From Oscillospiraceae bacterium (GTDB lineage Bacteria; Bacillota_A; Clostridia; Oscillospirales; Oscillospiraceae): DNA of 6,372 bases. Positions 1-3,432 of this stretch are shown here, piece by piece; within the stretch, counting starts at the first letter, position 1; every line of letters begins with the position of its first letter. The notes under the pieces are model-generated. The model worked only from the letters and a program-made list of their open reading frames with translations. It was not told the origin of the DNA and made no database searches. The stretch lies in assembly GCA_016302015.1 (NCBI GenBank), contig JAEDOJ010000090.1:1-6372 (forward strand), given 5' to 3'. The translations under genes were made by a program, and so were the position numbers.

Positions 1-13
1 TTCTGCGAATCAT
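1..13 (-). CDS. Start of a divergent gene (first four codons only)
   Basis: Only the start is inside the window. On the minus strand an ATG at 13-11 is followed by codons for Ile-Arg-Arg and the edge. An AGGAGG ribosome binding site at 26-21 sits seven bases upstream, which is ideal spacing. The gene is transcribed away from the Crp/Fnr regulator and shares its control region, so it is a natural candidate target of that regulator. The product cannot be told from four codons. Confidence 0.55.
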
Positions 14-29
14 GTTGTATCCTCCTGTC

Positions 30-58
30 TTGACTTTGTGAGACAAGTCTACTATACT
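30..58 (+). promoter_or_regulatory. Sigma-A promoter of the Crp/Fnr regulator gene
   Basis: TTGACT at 30-35 and TATACT at 53-58 are separated by exactly 17 bases, which predicts a transcript starting near 65. A 5-bp inverted repeat, GACTT/AAGTC (32-49), lies between the two boxes. On the other strand ACTATA (51-56) reads TATAGT and may be the -10 box of the divergent gene, so the two promoters would overlap. The minus-strand -35 zone near 75-80 is a poor match and falls in the palindrome at 73-88. Confidence 0.75.
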
Positions 59-72
59 GGCCATAATTTGTA

Positions 73-88
73 TGTTGGAATTCCAACA
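73..88. promoter_or_regulatory. Perfect 16-bp palindrome, probable operator
   Basis: TGTTGGAATTCCAACA is a perfect 16-bp palindrome just downstream of the predicted start of the regulator transcript and directly before its ribosome binding site (88-94). A protein bound here would block the regulator's own transcription. It is also centred near -36 of the possible divergent promoter, where a Crp-type protein could activate. A two-fold symmetric site fits a dimeric Crp/Fnr protein, but binding by this regulator is inference. Confidence 0.6.
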
Positions 89-99
89 AAGGAGCATTT

Positions 100-765
100 A
101 TGGAGCATTTTTTTGAAGTTCTTTTGACCTGTCCCCTTTTTGCCGGGATCCGCCGGGAGGAGCTCACTTCCATGCTGGACTGTCTGGGCGGAAAAACGGT
201 GGAGATCAGCAAAGGAGCCCCCGTATTCCTGGAGGGAGACCCCGCCCAATTTGTGGGCGTGGTATTGTCTGGCGCCATACAAATCCTCCGGGACGACTAC
301 TACGGGAACCGGAGCGTGATGACGGCGGTGGAACCGGGGGAACTCTTCGGCGAGGCCTTTTCCTGCGCCGGGATAAAGACCCTGCCGGTCAGCGCCATCG
401 CGCTGAAAAACAGCACCGTTTTGCTGCTGGACTGCAAGCACGTATTGACCGTCTGCCCCAAGGCCTGCCAATTTCACAACCAACTGGTGAACAACCTTTT
501 GCGGGTCATGGCCCGGAAAAACCTGGCCCTGAGTCAAAAGATCCAGGTCATGTCCCACAAGACCACGAAAGAAAAGCTCATGGCCTATTTACTGGACCAG
601 GCCAAGCGGAAACAGTCCCCGGAATTCGTGATCCCCTATGACCGGCAGGCGCTGGCGGATTATTTGGGGGTGGAGCGCAGCGCCATGTCGGCGGAGATCA
701 GCAAACTGAAGAAGGCCGGCATCATCGACAGCAAGGGTTCCTGGTTCCGGATCCAAAGGCCTTGA
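100..765 (+). CDS. Crp/Fnr-family transcriptional regulator
   Basis: A 221-residue protein, the usual Crp/Fnr length. Residues about 8-120 form the cyclic-nucleotide-binding-like sensor barrel, with GELFGEAFS at 80-88 in the place of the ligand-binding cassette. A long dimer helix follows at about 125-150, and the C-terminal winged helix-turn-helix is at about 180-210 (RQALADYLGVERSAMSAEI). Cysteines are C11, C28, C89, C112, C119 and C123. They do not form the N-terminal cluster of classical oxygen-sensing Fnr, though C112, C119 and C123 near the dimer helix could be redox or cofactor ligands. The start is set by AAAGGAG at 88-94, five bases before the ATG. The gene stands alone, divergent from the gene at the left edge, with its own promoter and a palindrome. 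Related clostridial regulators control nitrosative-stress or anaerobic genes; the signal here is unknown. It is outside the integrated element. Confidence 0.9.
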   Translation: MEHFFEVLLTCPLFAGIRREELTSMLDCLGGKTVEISKGAPVFLEGDPAQFVGVVLSGAIQILRDDYYGNRSVMTAVEPGELFGEAFSCAGIKTLPVSAIALKNSTVLLLDCKHVLTVCPKACQFHNQLVNNLLRVMARKNLALSQKIQVMSHKTTKEKLMAYLLDQAKRKQSPEFVIPYDRQALADYLGVERSAMSAEISKLKKAGIIDSKGSWFRIQRP

Positions 766-811
766 TCCGTACCGCTCAGGCTGCACACGGTCATTCTTTG
801 GCGGGAAGTAT

Positions 812-850
812 AAAAAAACTCGCCGCAAGCGGTATGACGCTTGCGACGAG
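812..850 (-). terminator. Intrinsic terminator for leftward transcripts
   Basis: Two 13-base arms (819-831 and 838-850) with a 6-base loop form a strong GC-rich hairpin. The one imperfect pair is a G-U wobble on the minus strand but an A-C mismatch on the plus strand. Seven A's at 812-818 give a U-run only to a minus-strand RNA. Orientation is therefore leftward. It backs up the terminator at 977-1016. Confidence 0.85.
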
Positions 851-902
851 CTGGAAAGCGTGAACACTTTCGAGGTAGAGGCTTTCAGGTCTGCACCCCA
901 AA

Positions 903-937
903 CCAACCGCGAACCCAGCGCAGCGGATCGCGGTTGG
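903..937. repeat. 10-bp inverted repeat in the chromosomal spacer
   Basis: CCAACCGCGA (903-912) and TCGCGGTTGG (928-937) are perfect reverse complements around a 15-base loop. There is no adjacent T- or A-run, so it is not a typical terminator. It may be a folded RNA segment or part of a dispersed intergenic repeat; function unknown. Confidence 0.55.
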
Positions 938-976
938 AGAGGAGGAGCAGCGGAATGAGCGCGCTCTGACTTTTTG

Positions 977-1016
977 AAAAAAAGCCGGAGCAAGCGATAT
1001 GCAGCTTGCTCCGACT
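977..1016 (-). terminator. Terminator directly behind the tRNA-Lys remnant
   Basis: Arms 983-995 and 1004-1016 pair over 13 positions, with one G-U wobble on the minus strand, around an 8-base loop. A run of A's at 977-983 supplies the U-run for leftward RNA. It lies one base beyond the CCA end of the tRNA fragment, so it is the original tRNA terminator. It shares GCAAGC/GCTTGC arms with the terminator at 812-850. Confidence 0.85.
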
Positions 1017-1064
1017 TGGTGACCCGACGGGGATTCGAACCCCGGACCCACTGCTTAAAAGGCA
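1017..1064 (-). tRNA. 3' half of tRNA-Lys (UUU), attachment-site remnant
   Basis: Read on the minus strand this has the anticodon loop CTTTTAA (1061-1055, anticodon UUU), the 3' side of the anticodon stem GCAGT (1054-1050), variable bases (1049-1045), a perfect T-arm with TTCGAAT loop (1044-1028), the 3' acceptor strand TCGGGTC (1027-1021), discriminator A and encoded CCA (1019-1017). Upstream, only three of five anticodon-stem bases match, and no D-arm or 5' acceptor strand complementary to TCGGGTC is present. The gene is therefore cut inside the anticodon stem-loop. This is what tyrosine-integrase insertion into a tRNA leaves at the distal end; the complete copy should lie at the other junction, to the right of this window. 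It cannot make a working tRNA. Confidence 0.85.
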
Positions 1065-1125
1065 CAGCAAAGCCTTGTAATATCAACGGTTACAGCCGTT
1101 TTTGACTTGCATATGACTTGCACAT
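1059..1125. repeat. Element end: attachment core flank and possible arm-type repeats
   Basis: Next to the tRNA homology are an inverted repeat AAGGC/GCCTT (1059-1063 and 1072-1076), a small inverted repeat AACGG/CCGTT near 1085-1100, and two adjacent 11-bp direct repeats, GACTTGCATAT (1104-1114) and GACTTGCACAT (1115-1125), that differ at one base. Short direct repeats near an attachment core are typical arm-type binding sites for the N-terminal domain of tyrosine integrases. Their role here is inferred from position. Confidence 0.5.
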
Positions 1126-1163
1126 AGCGAAAATACAGGTCAGAAGAAGTGCGTAACCCTGAT

Positions 1164-1580
1164 TTATGGATGCTTTCCATGGTATATTTTTTGCGGTATC
1201 TTCTCCGCCCAGCGCTCCCGGAGAATGGTCAACCGCTCCGGCTGACTGCCACCACGCCGAAACGCCCCAAGGCCAACACCAGAATAATATGGCGTCTTCA
1301 ACTCTATGAACTGCGCCAGCTCCCGGCTCATACTGGAGCGGCGGATGGACCTTAGGCCCTTTATCTCACGCTGTCGTACTGTTTCTGGATATACATCATC
1401 TTCCTCACAGATCTCCGCAAGGGTGCGCCCCTGGTAGAACCGGCGGCGCAGTGTGGATGACTGTTCTTCTGGAATGAGCGTAAGCGCCCGCTCCAGAGCA
1501 TCGTGTAGCTTCGCCAGATATTCCCGCGTCTCTACGTCCTCAAATGACGCTTGGGCGGCTGGATCCTCTATGCTGTCCGC
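1164..1580 (-). pseudogene. C-terminal remnant of a phage sigma-70-like factor
   Basis: A 138-codon frame is open from an in-frame TGA at 1583-1581 to TAA at 1166-1164, but it has no usable start: the only ATG is at residue 84, and no ribosome binding site is seen. The sequence matches the tail of sigma-like proteins of clostridial phages as I remember them: DPAAQASFEDVE at residues 6-17, a region-4-type helix-turn-helix at about 35-80 (LRRRFYQGRTLAEI, then TVRQREIKGLRSIRR), and a C-terminal TPYYSGVGLGAF segment. In relatives about 100 residues with sigma region 2 precede this part, and they are missing. The break coincides with the end of the Lar-like tail of the next gene upstream, so a deletion probably joined the two. 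In intact phages such factors switch on late genes. Confidence 0.65.
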
Positions 1581-1945
1581 TCAAGCGTCTCGCTTTCTCC
1601 GGTCAGGTAATCGTGTCCAGGTATCAAAGCCGGCGTTCCACAGTGGCAGCGAGGGCACTCAACCATAGCACCGGGCGAAGCGTATCGGAAAATACCACGC
1701 ACCACGGCACGGGCACCGCAGAAGGGGCAAGGCGCAAGCCCCGGCTCCAGATTCTCCATCAAGGTGCGGACACGCTGAAGCGCCAGTTCGCCGGTGTCCT
1801 TGGTCTCTGCGAAGTAGGCCCGGCCGCCCGGGAGAAGGATGAGGCGGTCCGGCACTCCGGTGCATCCGGGACAAACCAATTTCAAAGCGAGGCCTCCGGC
1901 CGCCTTGACCCTCTTTCGCAGATAGCTTTCAATGTCTTTTTCCAT
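1568..1945 (-). CDS. Chimeric protein: VRR-NUC nuclease start fused to a Lar-like zinc-finger tail
   Basis: A 125-residue reading frame starting at ATG 1945, chosen because GGAGG (1955-1951) lies five bases upstream. Residues 1-52 match the start of small phage VRR-NUC proteins (PD-(D/E)XK nucleases): MEKDIESYLRKRVKAAGG, then VPDRLILLPGGR and an ETK motif, keeping likely catalytic D33, E47 and K49. Residues 53-123 are not VRR-NUC: they match the Lar-like protein at 2458-2784 at 55 of 71 positions and carry a four-cysteine zinc site (C73, C76, C97, C100). The last helix of the nuclease fold and the Lar C-terminal helix (AVSRWNRR in the paralogue) are both absent, and the frame ends four codons after the homology. 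It is therefore a fusion made by deletion, truncated at both joints. It may be inactive, or a nuclease core with a new zinc finger. Confidence 0.7.
   Translation of the reverse strand: MEKDIESYLRKRVKAAGGLALKLVCPGCTGVPDRLILLPGGRAYFAETKDTGELALQRVRTLMENLEPGLAPCPFCGARAVVRGIFRYASPGAMVECPRCHCGTPALIPGHDYLTGESETLERTA
1577..1789 (-). repeat. Lar-like segment, diverged copy A (partner at 2512-2724)
   Basis: This stretch and 2512-2724 encode 71 aligned residues with 55 identities and no gaps, both beginning at GEL and ending at ETLE. The divergence is too large for a recent tandem duplication. Two related Lar-type genes were probably present in the ancestral phage, or the copy came by recombination with a related element. 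Confidence 0.75.
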
Positions 1946-1967
1946 GTGTTCCTCCAAAATTCGGCCG

Positions 1968-1994
1968 GTTGCCGTAGTTGCCGTAGTTGCCGTT
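1968..1994. repeat. Three tandem 9-bp repeats GTTGCCGTA
   Basis: GTTGCCGTA at 1968-1976 and 1977-1985 and GTTGCCGTT at 1986-1994 are directly adjacent, just upstream of the nuclease fusion gene's ribosome binding site (1955-1951). They belong to a wider array of the GTTGCC/GGCAAC motif up to 2232. Confidence 0.85.
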
Positions 1995-2084
1995 ATTTCT
2001 TTATAACCCTCGCGTGTGCGTGTAGGCGGGCGCTCGCTCGCCCATGTGTGCCTATATACCACTTATTTATTTTTCTTATAAATT

Positions 2085-2102
2085 TATGGCAACTATGGCA
2101 AC
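2085..2102. repeat. Two tandem 9-bp repeats TATGGCAAC
   Basis: TATGGCAAC at 2085-2093 and 2094-2102 are adjacent. They are the complement of the 1968-1994 unit with one base changed (GTTGCCATA against GTTGCCGTA), so the array contains both orientations around the AT-rich core. Confidence 0.85.
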
Positions 2103-2135
2103 TAACACGGCTAACGCCTTGAAATTCGGGCCTTT

Positions 2136-2183
2136 CCGGGGTTGCCGTTATCGGCAACTTACGGCAACCAACGGCAACCCCGG
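2136..2183. repeat. 14-bp perfect inverted repeat built from the array motif
   Basis: CCGGGGTTGCCGTT (2136-2149) and AACGGCAACCCCGG (2170-2183) are exact reverse complements around 20 bases that hold two further CGGCAAC copies. An alternative shorter hairpin GTTGCCG/CGGCAAC (2141-2147 and 2152-2158) has a 4-base loop. The region can thus form at least two competing structures. Confidence 0.85.
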
Positions 2184-2235
2184 CCCGTTTTCTCGGCAAC
2201 CCGCAACACGGTCAATGGCAACCAGCGGCAACCGC

Positions 2236-2421
2236 TCACGGGTCAACCCGCTCAAAGCAGCGCTGCACCCCGTAGGGGCCGCACTTCTGCTTTTTGGTGG
2301 TCTCTTTCCACCCGGGCATCTGGCGGAGAATGGTGCGGATCTCATTGGCCTCCATGCGCTTCATGCTGCCGCCGTCCTTCCCAAAGCACTCCTGCCAGAC
2401 CTCGGCCACGCACACGGTCAT
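2236..2421 (-). pseudogene. C-terminal remnant of a VapE-type replication protein
   Basis: The 61-codon frame reads MTVCVAEVWQECFGK, then MKRMEANEIRTIL, then CGPYGVQRCFERV. This resembles the extreme C-terminus of VapE (virulence-associated E family) proteins of phages and islands, which normally exceed 400 residues and carry a P-loop helicase/primase-type core. Everything before is missing. The ATG at 2421-2419 has GAGGAG seven bases upstream, so a short peptide could still be made; that GAGGAG lies inside the first codons of the broken small gene at 2342-2461. A TTG at 2448 is an alternative start in the same frame, which is open back to the stop of the Lar-like gene. I rate it a deletion remnant, possibly still translated. 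Confidence 0.6.
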
Positions 2422-2461
2422 CCTCTTGCTCCTCTGGTAAGTAGGCAAAGGTAATCTTCAT
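2342..2461 (-). pseudogene. Broken small phage gene, start only (MKITFAYLPEEQE)
   Basis: ATG at 2461-2459 overlaps the TGA of the Lar-like gene as ATGA and has GGAGG seven bases upstream. Its first 13 residues, MKITFAYLPEEQE, look like the conserved start of a small uncharacterised protein found next to replication genes in clostridial phages. After residue 13 the frame becomes arginine/glycine-rich and runs out of frame across the VapE remnant, to a stop at 2344-2342. The genuine remainder is therefore gone. The joint is near 2425, where GAGGAGCAAGAGG may have provided microhomology. Confidence 0.5.
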
Positions 2462-2784
2462 ACCGCGGCCTCCGTCCTCCTGTTCCATCTGGAAACGGCT
2501 TTCTTCACGCACTTTTCGAGCGTCTCATTTTCCTCTGTCAGGTAATTGAATCCCGTTATAAATGCCAGCGTTCCACAGTGGCATAGAGGGCACTCAACCA
2601 TAGCACCTGGAGAATCGTACCGGAAAACACCACGCACCACGGCACGGGCGCCGCAGAAAGGACAAGGCGAAAGTCCCTGCTCCAGCTCCTCCATCAGAGC
2701 GCGGACACGCTGAAGCTCCAGCTCGCCGCCCAGCCATTCCATTTCCTGCATACCTGGCTTTACTCCATCGAAATGCCAGTTCAT
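2458..2784 (-). CDS. Lar-like restriction-alleviation family protein
   Basis: A 108-residue protein with the Lar-type zinc pattern: LSPCPFCG (C41, C44) and VECPLCHCG (C65, C68), followed by a C-terminal helix ending AVSRWNRR, as in phage Lar-like proteins. Lar of the Rac prophage protects incoming DNA by modulating host type I restriction. The many Lar-like phage proteins are assigned by the zinc domain, and their activity is mostly untested. Residues 1-40 form an N-terminal extension with a helical ELELQRVRALMEELEQG segment. The start overlaps the upstream stop (ATGA at 2784-2781), with AAGGAGG seven bases before it. Its own stop overlaps the next start, again as ATGA. A diverged, truncated copy of residues 21-91 is fused to the nuclease start at 1568-1945. 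Confidence 0.7.
   Translation of the reverse strand: MNWHFDGVKPGMQEMEWLGGELELQRVRALMEELEQGLSPCPFCGARAVVRGVFRYDSPGAMVECPLCHCGTLAFITGFNYLTEENETLEKCVKKAVSRWNRRTEAAV
2512..2724 (-). repeat. Lar-like segment, copy B (partner at 1577-1789)
   Basis: This is the part of the intact Lar-like gene that matches the tail of the nuclease fusion, 55 of 71 residues, about 930 bases away in the same orientation. Same-orientation copies could recombine and delete the VapE remnant and origin-like array between them. Confidence 0.75.
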
Positions 2785-2957
2785 ACAGCGGCCTCCTTGT
2801 TAATCTCGTCCACCAGCAGGCGGACGGCCTTTTCGCACCGTGCTTCAGAGCACAGGGCGTTTTCGTAGATGGTGTATGTACCGTCCTGATTGAGGGCAGC
2901 GGCGGCCGCTGCGGCCGCATTGGGGAAGGAGACGCGCACGATCTCAGAAATAGTCAT
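2781..2957 (-). CDS. Small hypothetical phage protein with poly-alanine tract
   Basis: A 58-residue protein not recognised as a named family. I chose ATG 2957 rather than earlier starts because GAGGAGG lies just upstream and the ATG overlaps the preceding stop as ATGA. It starts MTISEIVRVSFPN, then eight alanines at 14-21, and then QDGTYTIYENALCSEARCEKAVRLLVDEINKE with two cysteines (C36, C41) and a likely C-terminal helix. The alanine codons make two GCGGCCGC octamers 9 bases apart (2902-2909 and 2911-2918). It is soluble by composition, with no membrane segment. Its stop overlaps the Lar-like gene's start, so it is probably co-translated with it. Function unknown. Confidence 0.65.
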   Translation of the reverse strand: MTISEIVRVSFPNAAAAAAAALNQDGTYTIYENALCSEARCEKAVRLLVDEINKEAAV

Positions 2958-3229
2958 ACTTGATTTTCCTCCTCTGCTGCATCCATGCAGCCCTGCTCCC
3001 AGCACATGCGTACAAAGCGCATCAAAGCATTCCAATTACGCAGGTTAAATTCAGTCGGGCAGGGAATAAGGGGAAACTCTTCAAATTCTCCTTCTAATCC
3101 GCTCCGGTAAAAATCGACAGCGCATTCAACAACTTCTTTTGCGCTACCGGAATACACTGTTTCGCCGCGCAGTACGGAAATAATTCCTGGCATAAGCTCC
3201 GGTTCCTTTTTCAGCTTTTCAGAATCCAT
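2954..3229 (-). CDS. Hypothetical phage protein (91 aa)
   Basis: I do not recognise this protein. The 91-residue acidic sequence begins MDSEKLKKEPELMPGII and ends MDAAEEENQV. A central part (PLIPCPTEFNLRNW, then ALMRFVRMCWEQGC) has a mixed helical look and three cysteines (C57, C75, C80). The start is supported by GGAGG upstream within an 18-bp sequence that is repeated exactly before the next gene. The gene begins inside the last 19 bases of the zinc-ribbon gene and ends with an ATGA overlap. It is part of the leftward operon; no function is proposed. Confidence 0.65.
   Translation of the reverse strand: MDSEKLKKEPELMPGIISVLRGETVYSGSAKEVVECAVDFYRSGLEGEFEEFPLIPCPTEFNLRNWNALMRFVRMCWEQGCMDAAEEENQV
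2955..2972 (-). repeat. 18-bp direct repeat carrying RBS and start codon, copy 2
   Basis: On the minus strand this reads GGAGGAAAATCAAGTATG, identical to 3227-3244. It includes the ribosome binding site and the ATG of the gene at 2781-2957. Both copies also encode the C-terminal EENQV of the gene upstream. Confidence 0.9.
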
Positions 3230-3432
3230 ACTTGATTTTCCTCCACGTTATTTGATAGACTGGAGGCGGAAATATGGGCCGTCAATCCCGTTTCCACCCC
3301 GCCGCCCTGGGTGCTACTAACGCCCTGGGCGGCTTTCTCTTTGTTCTCTCGTTGTTCGTTCTTGCAGTCCTCACACTGCTCTACCGGGTCCAGAGCGGCG
3401 CCGCACAGGGGGCAGACACGGAAATAGCTCAT
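3211..3432 (-). CDS. Small zinc-ribbon phage protein
   Basis: A 73-residue protein. Residues 1-23, with CPLCGAALDPVEQCEDC, hold two CxxC pairs (C7, C10, C20, C23), the pattern of a zinc ribbon. After this comes a charged linker (about 24-36) and a low-complexity Ser/Thr/Gly tail. Small proteins starting like this are common in the early regions of clostridial phages and have no assigned function; nucleic-acid or protein binding is the usual guess. The start overlaps the upstream stop as ATGA (3432-3429), with GGAGG six bases before. The last residues VWILKS run past the 18-bp repeat into the next gene, suggesting the original stop was lost when that repeat was acquired. Confidence 0.65.
   Translation of the reverse strand: MSYFRVCPLCGAALDPVEQCEDCKNEQRENKEKAAQGVSSTQGGGVETGLTAHISASSLSNNVEENQVWILKS
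3227..3244 (-). repeat. 18-bp direct repeat carrying RBS and start codon, copy 1
   Basis: On the minus strand this is the same GGAGGAAAATCAAGTATG as at 2955-2972, here starting the 91-residue gene. Two identical translation-start cassettes 272 bases apart suggest duplication or a past recombination between gene junctions. Confidence 0.9.

Larger units (their letters stand above)
766..1016. other. Chromosomal spacer between regulator and tRNA remnant
   Basis: No convincing gene is seen here; the open frames are low-complexity and lack ribosome binding sites. The spacer holds two leftward terminators (812-850 and 977-1016) and, between them, a 10-bp perfect inverted repeat CCAACCGCGA/TCGCGGTTGG (903-912 and 928-937, 15-base loop) with no T-run on either side. 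The layout fits the downstream region of a leftward tRNA gene converging on the rightward regulator gene. Confidence 0.6.
1968..2232. other. Candidate replication origin: iteron array with AT-rich core
   Basis: This gene-free stretch contains twelve exact copies of the hexamer GTTGCC or its complement GGCAAC: 1968, 1977, 1986 and 2141 in one orientation, and 2088, 2097, 2153, 2163, 2173, 2195, 2217 and 2227 in the other. The right-hand copies are spaced 10, 10, 22, 22 and 10 bases, close to whole turns of the helix. The left cluster and the right clusters flank an AT-rich segment (about 2051-2087) suited to melting. Phage and plasmid origins recognised by an initiator protein look like this. 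It lies right behind a VapE-type replication-protein remnant. No replication function is shown, and a regulatory or structural role is possible. The frames crossing it translate the repeats and look spurious. Confidence 0.55.

Noticed and set aside
52..558. Long minus-strand open frame opposite the Crp/Fnr gene
   Set aside because: Antisense shadow: no ribosome binding site, no family resemblance, and the plus-strand frame is clearly a Crp/Fnr protein.
589..1086. Minus-strand frames across the spacer and the tRNA half
   Set aside because: They translate terminators and the tRNA fragment, and have low-complexity Ser/Arg content and no ribosome binding site.
1544..2122. 192-residue plus-strand frame opposite the nuclease fusion and the repeats
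   Set aside because: The minus-strand frame has recognisable nuclease and zinc motifs and a good ribosome binding site; the plus frame has neither.
1993..2199. Minus-strand 68-residue frame through the GTTGCC repeats
   Set aside because: Its sequence is mainly the translation of the repeats and the GC-rich palindrome, and it has no convincing start signal. Treated as origin-like DNA.
1968..2232. CRISPR array as explanation of the repeats
   Set aside because: Units are 9-10 bases, in both orientations, with no uniform 25-35-base spacers and no cas genes.
2902..2918. Two GCGGCCGC octamers as a regulatory palindrome
   Set aside because: They are explained by alanine codons in the poly-alanine tract of the 58-residue protein; no promoter is nearby.
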